The notes under the pieces: generated by a model
Databases searched by the model: none
What the model saw: only the letters and a program-made list of their open reading frames with translations
What the model was told of the DNA's origin: nothing
NCBI RefSeq assembly: GCF_900156315.1
Contig: NZ_FTNI01000024.1
Span: 17,415 to 81,414 of the forward strand
DNA length: 64,000 bases
DNA from: Microbispora rosea
Lineage (GTDB): Bacteria > Actinomycetota > Actinomycetes > Streptosporangiales > Streptosporangiaceae
Reading direction: 5' to 3'
In this document: in pieces, positions 24,212-33,075 of the stretch
Layout: each line of letters opens with the position of its first letter
Numbering within the stretch: the stretch's first letter is position 1
Made by a program: the position numbers and the translations under genes

Positions 24212-25128
24212 GCGCCCCCCTTCCTGTTCGCGGCCCGGCGCAGCAGGTGGGAGGCCCGCCGCTGGCGCAGCACGAACTCGGCGATGTCGAACACCCAGTC
24301 GCGATCGGTGCGCAGCACCAGGTGGGCCGCCCCGGCCCGGCGCAGCGCCGCCCGGGTCTCCTGCCGTTGCTCGGCCGCGGCCTCGGCGTACCGCTCCCTC
24401 AGCGGCTGAGACAGGTGGACGCCGCGCGAGCGCCCGGTCTCGGGGTCGGCGAGGGTGACGAACCCGACGTCGGGCAGTTCCAGCTCGCGGGGATCGATGA
24501 TCTCCACGGCGAGCACCTGGTGCCGCGCGGCCAGGCGGCGCAGCGGCGGCTCCCAGGAGTCGGGCGAGTCGAGGAAGTCGGAGACGATCACCCGCAGCCC
24601 GCGCTTGCGGTGCGCCGTCGCCATCATCTCCAGAGCCTCCCCGAGATCCACCGCGCCCTGCGCGGGCGGCGCGCTGAGCAGCGAGTGCAGCAGAGCGTAC
24701 AGCCGGGGCCGGCCCGGCTTGGCCGGGAAGCGGTGCACGTCGTCCCCGTACAGGATGTAGGCGCCGAACCGGTCGCCCACGCGGCCGGCGAGGATCCCGA
24801 TCGCCCCGACGGCGCTGACGACCAGATCGCGCTTGGACATGTCGGCCGTGCCGAACTCCATGCTGGCCGACAGGTCGGCCACCGCCCAGGTCTCCAGCTC
24901 CCGGTCCGCGATCAGGTCGCGCACGTGCGGCACGGTCGTGCGCGCCGTCACCGCCCAGTCCATGCGGCGCACGTCGTCCTCGCCGGGCACGTACACGCGG
25001 GTGTCGCCCTGCTCGCTGCCGGGCCCGGGGATCAGCCCCTGGTGGCGGCCCTGCAGCAGCCCGTCGAGCCGCCGCACCACCGTCAGCTCCAGCCGGCGCA
25101 GCGCCTGGTCGGGGTTCGCCCCGCTCAT
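24208..25128 (-). CDS. DUF58 domain-containing protein
   Basis: This 306-residue protein has the DUF58 signature: [16 protein letters not shown] about residue 54, then a VWA-like core with [11 protein letters not shown] and IVSDFLDS. Of the operon's proteins it is the probable adaptor between the MoxR ATPase and the VWA protein. The ATG at 25128 overlaps the moxR stop by 4 bp (ATGA), and the downstream VWA start overlaps its own stop by 4 bp. It appears soluble. Confidence 0.92.
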   Translation of the reverse strand: MSGANPDQALRRLELTVVRRLDGLLQGRHQGLIPGPGSEQGDTRVYVPGEDDVRRMDWAVTARTTVPHVRDLIADRELETWAVADLSASMEFGTADMSKRDLVVSAVGAIGILAGRVGDRFGAYILYGDDVHRFPAKPGRPRLYALLHSLLSAPPAQGAVDLGEALEMMATAHRKRGLRVIVSDFLDSPDSWEPPLRRLAARHQVLAVEIIDPRELELPDVGFVTLADPETGRSRGVHLSQPLRERYAEAAAEQRQETRAALRRAGAAHLVLRTDRDWVFDIAEFVLRQRRASHLLRRAANRKGGA

Positions 25129-26165
25129 CGCATGCCCTGGTTCCACACGACGAGAGGCGGCGGCACCGCCTGAAGGACCCGGCGTACGACGTCGTCGGGG
25201 TCCACCTCGTCGGCCAGCGCGTCGAAGGTGAGCATCAGCCGGTGCGACATGACGTCGACCGCGACGTCGCGGACGTCGTCGGGCAGCAGGTAGTCGCGCC
25301 CGCGCAGCAGGGCCAGGGCCCGCCCGGCGGCGATCAGGCCCAGCGTCGCCCGGGGGCTCACCCCGATCTCGATAGTGTCCTGCAGGTCGGCCAGGCCGTA
25401 GTCCGCCGGGGTGCGCGTGGCCATGACCAGCCGTACGACGTAGTCGGCCACGAGCTGGTGGACCGAGATCTCCTCGGCCATGTCCTGCAGCCGCACCAGC
25501 GTGGCCGGATCGAGCACCGGCCTGGGCACGGGCGGGCGCACGCTCATCCGCTGCAGGATCTCCAGCTCCTCGTGCGCGCTCGGGTGGGACACGCGCACCT
25601 TGAACAGGAACCGGTCGCGCTGCACCTCGGGCAGCGGGTAGACGCCCTCCGACTCGATCGGGTTCTGTGTGGCCAGCACGATGAACGGCCGGGGCAGCGG
25701 GTGGGTGCGTCCCGCGAGCGTCACCTGCCGCTCGGCCATCACCTCCAGCAGGGCCGACTGCACCTTCGCCGGAGCGCGGTTGATCTCGTCGGCGAGCAGG
25801 AAGTTGACGAACACCGGCCCGAGCTCGACGTCGAACCGCTCGGAGCTGGGGTGGTAGACGCGGGTGCCGACGATGTCACTGGGCACCAGGTCGGGGGTGA
25901 ACTGGATGCGGGCGAACGTGCCGCCCACGACGGTGGCCAGCGTCGAGGCGGCCAGCGTCTTGGCGACCCCCGGGACGCCTTCGAGCAGGCAGTGTCCCCG
26001 GGCGAGCAGCGCCACCAGCAGCCGCTCGACCATGTGCTCCTGCCCGACGATCACCCGCCGGACCTCGGCCAGCGACTCCCGCAGGGCGTCCAGCCGGGCT
26101 TCGCCCTCCTGCTCTGTCACGCCCTCGCCGGGCTCCGGGTCACTGCGTTCATCGGCAACGGTCAT
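25125..26165 (-). CDS. MoxR family AAA+ ATPase
   Basis: The 346-residue ATPase has Walker A GVPGVAKT (residues 63-70), Walker [10 protein letters not shown], a sensor ATQNPIE and the MoxR lid domain with VSPRATLGL. MoxR ATPases act as chaperones that insert cofactors or mature complexes, together with VWA-domain partners. It is the first gene of the three-gene module, and its promoter lies in the 106-bp region shared with the divergent membrane protein gene. Confidence 0.95.
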   Translation of the reverse strand: MTVADERSDPEPGEGVTEQEGEARLDALRESLAEVRRVIVGQEHMVERLLVALLARGHCLLEGVPGVAKTLAASTLATVVGGTFARIQFTPDLVPSDIVGTRVYHPSSERFDVELGPVFVNFLLADEINRAPAKVQSALLEVMAERQVTLAGRTHPLPRPFIVLATQNPIESEGVYPLPEVQRDRFLFKVRVSHPSAHEELEILQRMSVRPPVPRPVLDPATLVRLQDMAEEISVHQLVADYVVRLVMATRTPADYGLADLQDTIEIGVSPRATLGLIAAGRALALLRGRDYLLPDDVRDVAVDVMSHRLMLTFDALADEVDPDDVVRRVLQAVPPPLVVWNQGMR

Positions 26166-26271
26166 GCTCGTTATTCAATCGTGACTCGGCTGGAGAATCC
26201 ATTTCTCTCCCATTTGCCCGTCCCGGCGCGTGCCACACCCCCTGCCGTGCCCGTGTGTTTTGATGTGGAGG

Positions 26272-27024
26272 ATGGTGACTCCGCTGCAGTACGGCGACCC
26301 GCCCCACGTGGGGCCGTTCGCGCTGCAGGCACGTCTGCAGACGGCCCCGGCCGGGCTCGTCTACCTGGGCCAGGCGCCCGACGGCCGGGTGGTGTCGGTG
26401 GCCGTCCTGTCCAGCGGCGCCGCCCTCGACGCCGCCGCCAGGGACCGGTTCGTCACCGCGATCAGGGATGCGCAGGGCCGGACGGGCGTACGCGGGTGGG
26501 GCGCCTCCCTGGTCGACCGGGTGCGCGGCCGGGTCCCGCCCGACACGCCTCCCGTCCTGGCGATGCAGGGCGGCCCCGCGCCCTGGGTGGCCGTGCCGTA
26601 CATGCCGAACGGCCCGGGGGCAGAGCGGTTCCTCGACCCGGTCCCCGTGTCCGGCACGTTGATCGGGCAGCGGCACGGGCCCGACTTCGCGCACTACTGG
26701 CTGGGCGACCGCACTCCCGCGCTGCCCGCCCCGCCCGCGCCGCCCCCGCCGCCGGTGGCCACCCGGCGGGCGGTCGTGCTCGCCTCGACGCTGCTGGCCA
26801 CGCTCGTGCTCGCGCTGCTGCTGGTCACCTGGATGATGCTGTTCCGCGGCGAGGACGAGCCGGAGCCGCCCCGGCCGCTGCCGAACACGCAGTTCGTGCC
26901 CACCCCGCCGCCCGAGCCCGCCTCGCCCGAGCCGCAGCAGCCCACTCCCGGCCCGTCCGGCAGCGGCGACGGCAGCCAGAGCCCCTGGCCGGACGACCTC
27001 TTCGACGGCCGCGGCCCCATCTGA
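26272..27024 (+). CDS. Membrane protein with degenerate Ser/Thr kinase-like N-lobe
   Basis: The first 46 residues (VGPFALQARLQTAPAGLVYLG, then DGRVVSVAVL) read like the glycine-rich loop and beta-3 strand of an actinobacterial Ser/Thr kinase. The loop glycines are mostly gone, however, and the ATP-binding Lys of the VAVK motif is missing (VAVL). No catalytic loop or DFG follows. A Pro-rich spacer, one transmembrane helix (167-191) and a Pro/Glu-rich tail make up the rest of the 250 residues. It is probably a pseudokinase-derived membrane protein. I start it at the ATG at 26272 after GTGGAGG; an upstream ATG at 26263 is possible. It is divergent from moxR. Confidence 0.7.
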   Translation: MVTPLQYGDPPHVGPFALQARLQTAPAGLVYLGQAPDGRVVSVAVLSSGAALDAAARDRFVTAIRDAQGRTGVRGWGASLVDRVRGRVPPDTPPVLAMQGGPAPWVAVPYMPNGPGAERFLDPVPVSGTLIGQRHGPDFAHYWLGDRTPALPAPPAPPPPPVATRRAVVLASTLLATLVLALLLVTWMMLFRGEDEPEPPRPLPNTQFVPTPPPEPASPEPQQPTPGPSGSGDGSQSPWPDDLFDGRGPI

Positions 27025-27036
27025 CGCGGCCGTCAG
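27021..27036. terminator. Small hairpin spanning two convergent stop codons
   Basis: CTGACG-CGGC-CGTCAG forms a 6-bp stem with a 4-nt loop and contains the stop codons of both convergent genes, which are only 8 bp apart. It may limit read-through, but the stem is short. Confidence 0.4.
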
Positions 27037-28256
27037 ACGCTGGTGAACACCAGGGACGCGTTGTGGCCGCCGAAGCCGAAGGAGTTCACCAGCCCGGCCG
27101 TCCAGCGCCCGGTGCGCGGCGCGCCGGCCACCAGGTCGAGCTTCACCTCCGGGTCCGGGTTGTCGAGGTTGCGAATCGCGGGGATCATCCCGTCGCGAAG
27201 GCCGAGGACGGTGGCGATCGCGCCCAGCGACCCGGCCGCGCCGCACAGGTGACCGGTCATCGACTTGATCGCGGTGACCGCCGGGTGCGTGCCGATCGCC
27301 TCGGCGATCGACGCGTTCTCGGTCAGGTCGCCCGTGGGGGTCGAGGTGGCGTGGGCGTTCACGTAGCCCACGTCGAGCGCGTCCAGACCGGCGTCGGCCA
27401 GGGCGAGCCGCATCGCGCGCGCCTGTCCCGCCGCGTCGGCGGCGGTGATGTGGTGGGCGTCGGAGGTGACCCCGGCGCCGGCGAGAGCGGCGTGGACCCG
27501 GGCGCCGCGGGCGGCGGCGAACTCCTCGCGTTCCAGCACCACCAGCGCGGCCCCCTCGCCCAGCACGAAGCCGTCGCGTCCCGCGTCGAACGGCCGCGAC
27601 GCCTCCTGCGGCGCGTCGTTGCGCGGGGAAACGGCCTTGGCCTGGGCGAACCCGGCGAGGGTCAGCGGGTGCACGCACGCCTCCGCACCGCCCGCGATCA
27701 CCACGTCGGCGCGTCCGAGCCTGATGAGGTCGAGGCCCATCGCGATCGCCTCGGCGCCGGTGGCGCACGCGCTCACCGGCGTGTGCGCGCCTCCGCGCGC
27801 CCCGAGCTCGATGCTGACCACCGCCGCAGGTCCGTTGGGCATCAGCATCGGCACCGTGTAGGGCGAGATCCTGCGCGGCCCGGACCTTTCGAGGATCTCG
27901 TTCTGCGTCAGCGTGGTCAGGACGCCGCCGACCCCCGTGCCGATCACCACGGCGAGGCGCTCGGGCTCGACGCCGGGCGCCTCCGCGTCCGCCCACGCCT
28001 CCCGCGCGGCGACCAGCGCCGCCTGCTGGCAGCGGTCGAGCCGCCGCGCCGCCACCCGGCCCAGCACCTCGGCGGGGTCCACCGGCAGCCGGCCGGCGAT
28101 CCGCACGGGCAGATCCCCGGCCCAGTCCTCCTCGATCAGGCGGATGCCGGACCGTCCCTCCAGCAGGCCCGCCCAGGTGCCGGCCACGTCCCCGGCCAGC
28201 GGCGTGGTGGCGCCCAGCCCGGTGACCGACACCCGCGCCCTGATCCCGTCTCCCAT
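27033..28256 (-). CDS. Beta-ketoacyl-ACP synthase II (FabF-like), stand-alone
   Basis: This 407-residue thiolase-fold condensing enzyme has the Cys-His-His triad of KAS I/II: Cys164 in VSACATG, a His in HATSTPTGD and a second His in KSMTGHLCGAAGS. It extends acyl-ACP with malonyl-ACP. The ATG at 28256 follows a GAGGGGG ribosome-binding site; the frame is open further upstream. No other fab genes lie nearby, so it may serve a specialised lipid or the FAAL/ACP system 9 kb away, which is speculation. Several Asn/Gly motifs match FabF more than polyketide KS domains. Confidence 0.9.
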   Translation of the reverse strand: MGDGIRARVSVTGLGATTPLAGDVAGTWAGLLEGRSGIRLIEEDWAGDLPVRIAGRLPVDPAEVLGRVAARRLDRCQQAALVAAREAWADAEAPGVEPERLAVVIGTGVGGVLTTLTQNEILERSGPRRISPYTVPMLMPNGPAAVVSIELGARGGAHTPVSACATGAEAIAMGLDLIRLGRADVVIAGGAEACVHPLTLAGFAQAKAVSPRNDAPQEASRPFDAGRDGFVLGEGAALVVLEREEFAAARGARVHAALAGAGVTSDAHHITAADAAGQARAMRLALADAGLDALDVGYVNAHATSTPTGDLTENASIAEAIGTHPAVTAIKSMTGHLCGAAGSLGAIATVLGLRDGMIPAIRNLDNPDPEVKLDLVAGAPRTGRWTAGLVNSFGFGGHNASLVFTSV

Positions 28257-28459
28257 CGACGACCCCCTCTTCTCTGATGGCCGCACCGATTCGTCCCGCA
28301 TGGCGGTGAATCGCGCCGGATATTTCCGGTTCCCACGCTGCCGCAGTGCCCGCACCCCCGGCAGGCGTGACGATCGACCAAAAAGCCGCGGAAGATTTGT
28401 CGGTGCCATGCTGCCCGCCGTGCCGGCTCAGGCCATGCGGCCACCTGCCGGCCTCGTGC

Positions 28460-28843
28460 TCAGGCGCGGCGGCCGTAGGTACGCGGATCCACGGGCTGCT
28501 CGGACTTGGGAAGCCCGCCGACCACGAGACGGTAGGAGTCGATCACGAGCTCCTTCACCAGCTTCTGGTCGATGGTGCCCCCGCCCTCCAGCGTGATCCA
28601 GTGCCTCTTGTTCATGTGATAGCCGGGAGTGATGTCTGCGTACTGCTCACGCAGGGCCGCGGCGTCGTCCGGATCGGCTTTCAGGATCACGACGGGGCGC
28701 CCTGGCATGTCGGTCATGAGCATGAAGACCTTGCCGCGCACCTTGTAGCGGTGCCAGTCGGGGCCGGAATCACGCTCCAGCTCGGCGCCGGGCAGTCCCA
28801 CAGTGCAGTCGCCCGCGATCTTCTGCAGCTCTTGTCCATCCAA
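28460..28843 (-). CDS. MmcQ/YjbR family protein
   Basis: The 127-residue protein has the MmcQ/YjbR pattern: a short N-terminal helix, CTVGLPGAELERD, a KVFMLM strand and the C-terminal YHMNKRHWITLEG. The fold is CyaY-like and is reported to bind DNA in some members, but no role is established. Translation starts at TTG. It lies 203 bp upstream of the fabF-like gene on the same strand, with no gene between. Confidence 0.82.
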   Translation of the reverse strand: MDGQELQKIAGDCTVGLPGAELERDSGPDWHRYKVRGKVFMLMTDMPGRPVVILKADPDDAAALREQYADITPGYHMNKRHWITLEGGGTIDQKLVKELVIDSYRLVVGGLPKSEQPVDPRTYGRRA

Positions 28844-28968
28844 GGTGATCGACTCCTCTATCGATCCGAGTGCCCTGACCGCCCGGTCAAGGCCAAGGTG
28901 GCGTCCTCCGCATGGCCGCCACGAACGGCGGCGGATGACCCGCCAGCCGGACTGCGGCCATCCGTTCC

Positions 28969-29886
28969 CTACGGGCGTATGCGGATGACTGTCTTTCCGC
29001 TGCGCCGGGTGGTCGGGTTAAGGACATCAATGGCATCGTCGAAGCTCGCGACGTCACCGATGTTCGTCCGCAGCCGCCGGTCCCGCGCCCGCTGCACGAT
29101 CTCGCCCAGTTCGGCGCGATCGGCCTCGACAACGAAGTCCACCGCCAGGCCGTCAGCGGGCCGCGCCTCGACCGGACCGACGACGGACACCAGCGTTCCT
29201 CCGGCCTTGATCAGGGCGACGGACCGCTTCTGAACGTCGCCGCCGATGACATCGAAGACCAGATCGACGCCTCCGACGTCTTCCAGCGCGTCGTTCTCGA
29301 GGTCGACGAACTCATGCGCGCCGAAGTCGAGTGCCTTTTCGCGGTCGGCGGCGCGTCCGGTGCCGATGACGTATGCGCCCGCCTCCCGGGCGAGCTGGGT
29401 CACCATCGTCCCGACCGCCCCGGCTGCGCCATGGGCGAGGAGGGTCTGGCCGGCCTGAAGACGGCCGTGCTGGAACAGCCCCTGCCACGCGGTCAGACCT
29501 GAGATCGGCAGGGAAGCGCCGACTGTGAAGTCGACGTCGCCGGGCAGCGGTGCGAGGTTGCGTGCTTCGATCGCCACGTACTCCGCAAGGGTGCCGTCGC
29601 GGTGCCAGTCGGCGAGGCCGAACACCCGCTGCCCGACCGACAGCCCCGTCGTGCCGTAGCCGAGGGCGGCGACCACTCCGGCCAGCTCGTGGCCGGGGAT
29701 CGAGGGTGTCCTGTCACGGCCGGCGCGATCGGTCCAGGTGGATGGCCACTCCATCTCAGTCGGGACGAAGCCCGATGCGTGAATCTGAACGATGACATCG
29801 TTGATCGCTGCGGACGGCTCGGGCCGCTCCGTCAGCGTCATCCCCGCCGTTCCCGCGGCCTGGTCGGTTACCACAATGGCTTTCAT
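28969..29886 (-). CDS. NADP-dependent quinone oxidoreductase-like MDR protein
   Basis: The 305-residue medium-chain reductase lacks zinc ligands and has the GroES-like N-terminus (PGHELAGVV) and the dinucleotide-binding segment HGAAGAVGTMVTQLA near residue 150. Zinc-free members reduce quinones or enals with NADPH. It is the last gene of the set nitroreductase-MDR-(AhpD-like) read leftward from 31284. Base composition here is less GC-rich than in neighbouring operons. Confidence 0.88.
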   Translation of the reverse strand: MKAIVVTDQAAGTAGMTLTERPEPSAAINDVIVQIHASGFVPTEMEWPSTWTDRAGRDRTPSIPGHELAGVVAALGYGTTGLSVGQRVFGLADWHRDGTLAEYVAIEARNLAPLPGDVDFTVGASLPISGLTAWQGLFQHGRLQAGQTLLAHGAAGAVGTMVTQLAREAGAYVIGTGRAADREKALDFGAHEFVDLENDALEDVGGVDLVFDVIGGDVQKRSVALIKAGGTLVSVVGPVEARPADGLAVDFVVEADRAELGEIVQRARDRRLRTNIGDVASFDDAIDVLNPTTRRSGKTVIRIRP

Positions 29887-29922
29887 TGAGATTGCCCGCT
29901 TCCTCGTATGTGCCGTGGGTTT

Positions 29923-30570
29923 TCAGATGAAGGTGAACAGCTGGTCGGCGTCGAATCGCGAGATCGGGTTGGTGTACACCTTCCGGGGGTCGGGGTAGCC
30001 GAGGGCCAGCAGCACCGTCGTGCTGTGTCCGGTCTCGCGGATCTTGAACGCCTTGTCGACACTGGCCGGGTCGAACCCTTCCAGCGGCGTGGCCTCGACG
30101 CCGAGCTCGGCGGCCGCCATCATGGTCAGGCCCACCGCCATGTAGGTCTGCTTCTCCATCCAGTGGTTCAGGTCCTTGTAGCCGTAGTTGCGCAGGTCGA
30201 GGAAGTCTCGGGTCATCGATTCCCACAGCTCCTGCTTCGACGGGTCAGGGAACCGGCCGTCGGCCCTCTCCTTCGTGAACACCGCATCGAGGTGGCTGTC
30301 AGGCACATCTGCCCGGGTGGTGAGGATGATGGTGTGCGACGCGTTCAGGATCTTCTCGGCGTTGTCCTGGAATCGTTCGCCCAGGTTGGCCGCGAGCCGT
30401 TCTTTGCCTTCGGGCGTGGCGAGGACGTAGAAGTGGTTGGGCTGTACGTTCACCGATGACGGCGTGGAGCGCAGGAACCTCAGCAGCTGCTGAAGGGTGT
30501 CCTCCGGAATGGTCTTGCTGGGGTCGAAATACCTGGTGAGGTGCTTTTTCATGATCTTGTCAAGATTCAT
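29923..30570 (-). CDS. NfsB-like oxygen-insensitive nitroreductase
   Basis: This 215-residue FMN-dependent nitroreductase resembles E. coli NfsB: an N-terminal MKKHLTRYFDPSK, the FMN-contact segment STPSSVNVQPNHF, and MMAAAELGVEATPLEGFDP, the NfsB-type flavin site near residue 165. It reduces nitroaromatics and quinones with NAD(P)H. It sits 36 bp upstream of the MDR gene on the same strand and is probably cotranscribed with it, suggesting a response to electrophiles or quinones. Confidence 0.9.
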   Translation of the reverse strand: MNLDKIMKKHLTRYFDPSKTIPEDTLQQLLRFLRSTPSSVNVQPNHFYVLATPEGKERLAANLGERFQDNAEKILNASHTIILTTRADVPDSHLDAVFTKERADGRFPDPSKQELWESMTRDFLDLRNYGYKDLNHWMEKQTYMAVGLTMMAAAELGVEATPLEGFDPASVDKAFKIRETGHSTTVLLALGYPDPRKVYTNPISRFDADQLFTFI

Positions 30571-30738
30571 GTCAATCTGCCTGTTTCTTATATGAGTGCG
30601 TTAGGAGCGCCGGCGGTGACGATCGCGACGAGTGCGTCGAGGTCGGGCGGGTATGCCGGACCTTTCCCGGATGATCAGTGGAGACAGTGACGGATCGAGC
30701 GGCTCAGTACGCCGCCTCGACGAGGACCCGAACGCTCA

Positions 30739-31284
30739 TCACGGCGTACCGACCGAGCTGACGGCGGGGATGTCGATGTCGGTCTGGTTGACGTTGTTGA
30801 TGAAGTTGGTCAGCAGGACCTGCACCGCCACCGTGACGATCGCCAGGATCTGCGGGTCGGTGTATCCCGCACCTCGCACGGCCGCCAGGTCGGCGTCGCT
30901 CACCTGGCCGCGGCTGTCCACCAGCCGCTGAGCGAAACGGGCGACCGCGGCGCGCTTGGGATCGATCGAGCTCCCGGCGCGGGCCAAGTGGATGTCATCG
31001 CTCGACATGCCACCGAGTTCGGACGATACGTACGTGTGCACCGCCAGGCAGTAATCGCAACCGTTCGCCTGCGACACGGCGAGCGCGATGGTGTGCCGCG
31101 TCTTGGCGTCCAGAACCCGGCTCAAGGTGCCCTGCAGTGTCATGACGACGTCGAGGACGGTCGGGTTCGACGCGAGAGTCGCGAACATGTTCGGGACGAA
31201 GCCGAACTGTGCGCCGACGTTGTCGAGGATGCCCTTCACTCCGTCGGGGACGTCGTCAGGAGAGGGGACGTTCAGTCGGGACAT
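30739..31284 (-). CDS. Carboxymuconolactone decarboxylase/AhpD-like peroxidase
   Basis: The 181-residue protein has the AhpD active-site motif C-x-x-C-x-x-x-H (Cys76, Cys79, His83 in CDYCLAVH), with the helical context of the CMD superfamily. Members reduce peroxides or act as decarboxylases. It is divergent from the TetR gene at 31417, with two operators between, and leads the nitroreductase/MDR genes after 168 bp. It probably contributes to defence against oxidants or electrophiles. Confidence 0.9.
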   Translation of the reverse strand: MSRLNVPSPDDVPDGVKGILDNVGAQFGFVPNMFATLASNPTVLDVVMTLQGTLSRVLDAKTRHTIALAVSQANGCDYCLAVHTYVSSELGGMSSDDIHLARAGSSIDPKRAAVARFAQRLVDSRGQVSDADLAAVRGAGYTDPQILAIVTVAVQVLLTNFINNVNQTDIDIPAVSSVGTP

Positions 31285-31337
31285 GGTGAATCAGCCTCCG
31301 GTGAGTGGTCGTCAGCCTGGGATGCGCTTGAGATTTT

Positions 31338-31397
31338 TTGGGCTTGTCAGCCCACTTCTTGAGTGAACACCGCCAAAGACTGGGCTGTCAAGCCCAA
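31338..31397. promoter_or_regulatory. Two inverted copies of a TetR-type operator
   Basis: Site 1, TTGGGCTTGTCAGCCCAC (31338-31355), and site 2, CTGGGCTGTCAAGCCCAA (31380-31397), are near-perfect reverse complements of each other, and each is itself a dyad TGGGCT-N4-AGCCCA. They lie 42 bp apart in the divergent region between the AhpD-like gene and the TetR gene. Site 2 ends 19 bp upstream of the TetR ATG, just before a TATCCT -10-like box at 31404-31409. Confidence 0.8.
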
Positions 31398-31416
31398 TTT
31401 AGGTATCCTCTGAAGC

Positions 31417-32070
31417 ATGAAACCCACCGCAGGAGCACGGGAGCCCCACAAGCTCACCGACAAGGGACAGGCAACGCGGGCCCGCATCCTGGAGCACGCC
31501 GCGGAGCTCATCTACGCCAAGGGGGTCCATGCGACGAACAACGAACAGCTCCGCCGCGCCGCCGGCGTCAGCGGATCGCAGCTCAACCACTACTTCCCGA
31601 CCAAGGAGAGTCTTGTCCTGGCCGTGATCGCCTGGCAGGCCGAGCGCGTTCTCACGTTCCACCGCGGCGAGCGGTTCACGTGCTTCGACAACCTCGACGC
31701 GTTTCGGGAGTGGGCGGATTTCTACGTCCGCTACGAGCGTGCCTATCAGGAAGGCTGCAGCCTCGGCTCCCTGGCGAGCGAGATCATCAAGACGGACCTC
31801 GACGTGCACGACGAGCTCGCGAGTGCGTTCGACCAGTGGAGGGGCATCTTCCGCGATGGAATCGAGCGCATGCAGCGACTCGGCCGCATCAGCGCTGAGG
31901 CGGATCCCACGCAGCTGGCCAATCTGCTCCTTGCCGCCTTCCAGGGCGGCATGCTCCTCGCCCAGGTCGCGCGGGACATCGCTCCGCTGAAAGACGCGTT
32001 GCAGGCAGCCATCGACTACGTGCAGACCTTCGCGACGTCTCTCGACGCCGGCGTACTCCAAGCTCGGTAG
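31417..32070 (+). CDS. TetR/AcrR family regulator of the redox cluster
   Basis: The 217-residue protein has an N-terminal TetR helix-turn-helix (about residues 17-62, with RRAAGVSGSQLNHYFPTKE) and a YcdC/AcrR-like C-terminal domain. It is divergent from the AhpD-like/nitroreductase/MDR genes, and two matching dyads lie in between, so it probably represses both directions. The ATG is only 7 bp from the -10-like box, suggesting a leaderless or nearly leaderless mRNA. Confidence 0.92.
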   Translation: MKPTAGAREPHKLTDKGQATRARILEHAAELIYAKGVHATNNEQLRRAAGVSGSQLNHYFPTKESLVLAVIAWQAERVLTFHRGERFTCFDNLDAFREWADFYVRYERAYQEGCSLGSLASEIIKTDLDVHDELASAFDQWRGIFRDGIERMQRLGRISAEADPTQLANLLLAAFQGGMLLAQVARDIAPLKDALQAAIDYVQTFATSLDAGVLQAR

Positions 32071-32396
32071 CCGCTTCCACGTGTATGGGTCAGCGGAGCT
32101 CGGCTCATGCGACGCTGCGGAGCGCTCCGCCGGCAAAACGATCGCGCCCCAACCCGAGTGGCAGACGTGCCCACCCCGCTATGGGCAAGCCCGGCTCGGC
32201 CTGGATCGAGCTGCCCCACCCCGGCGGGCCTGCGCGTGGTGGACAGGATCGGCACCAGGCCGCGGCACCCGCGGGCGACGGACGGCGCGGATCTCCTCCA
32301 CGCCGCCCGGGCCGCGAAGCACCTCGCTGTGGCGTCTGGCCGGCGGGTGACGCGGGTTCGCCTTGCTCAGCGCGGCTGAGCGGGGCTCAGCGGGGC
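32071..32396. other. Gene-free interval between TetR and response regulator genes
   Basis: No convincing gene is seen. The right end carries a direct repeat of gcggggctca (about 32379-32400) with dyad pieces (gctcagc/gctgagc), which may form a weak hairpin after the convergent genes. The overlapping open frames lack ribosome-binding sites and family features. Confidence 0.6.
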
Positions 32397-33044
32397 TCAG
32401 CGGGGGGAGACGAAGCCGGACTCGTAGGCGGCGACCACCGCCTGCGTGCGGTCGCGGGCGCCCAGCTTGGTCAGGACGTTCCCCACGTGGGTCTTGACGG
32501 TCTCCGTGCCGACGACGAGCTCGGCGGCGATCTCCGCGTTCGACAGGCCGCGTGCCATCAGCCGCAGCACATCCCCCTCCCGTGCGGTCAGCCGGCCGAT
32601 GCCGGGGACGGCGCGGGCGGCGCCGCGGGCCGCGACCAGCGACCGGATGGCGGCGGGGAACAGCAGCGACTCGCCCGCCGCCACCACCCGGATCGCCTGG
32701 ACGAGCTCGTCCGCCCTCGCCCGCTTGAGCAGGAAGCCGCTCGCGCCGGCCAGCAGCGCCTCGTAGACGTAGTCGTCGTTCTCGAACGTCGTCACCACCA
32801 CCACCTTGGGCGCGCCCTGCGCGGCCGTGAGGGCCCGCGTCGCCTGGATGCCGTCCACCGCGGGCATGCGTACGTCCATCAGGACGACGTCGGGCCTGAG
32901 CGAGCGGGCCAGCGACACCGCCGCGGCGCCGTCGGCCGCCTCGCCCACGACGCTCAGGCCGGGCTCGGACTCGACGATGATCCGCAGGCCGGTGCGGATC
33001 AGGTCCTCGTCGTCGGCCAGCAGCACCCTGATGCTCGTGCTCAT
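32397..33044 (-). CDS. NarL/LuxR-type response regulator
   Basis: The 215-residue regulator has a receiver domain with the acidic pair Asp11-Asp12, phospho-acceptor Asp57 (VLMDVRMPAVDG), a switch Thr in VVTTFEND and a Lys in LLKRARADE. A LuxR helix-turn-helix follows (LTAREGDVLRLMARGLSNAEIA). It lies 31 bp downstream of its histidine kinase gene on the same strand. The regulon is unknown; a response to envelope stress is common for such NarL-type pairs. Confidence 0.95.
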   Translation of the reverse strand: MSTSIRVLLADDEDLIRTGLRIIVESEPGLSVVGEAADGAAAVSLARSLRPDVVLMDVRMPAVDGIQATRALTAAQGAPKVVVVTTFENDDYVYEALLAGASGFLLKRARADELVQAIRVVAAGESLLFPAAIRSLVAARGAARAVPGIGRLTAREGDVLRLMARGLSNAEIAAELVVGTETVKTHVGNVLTKLGARDRTQAVVAAYESGFVSPR

Positions 33045-33075
33045 GTTCCCGTCCGCCTCTCACCGGAGTCCTCGC

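Noticed and set aside
25242..28277. Long open frame on the plus strand (1011 codons) opposite moxR and fabF
   Set aside because: It is a shadow of the moxR and fabF-like genes and has no domain or ribosome-binding site.
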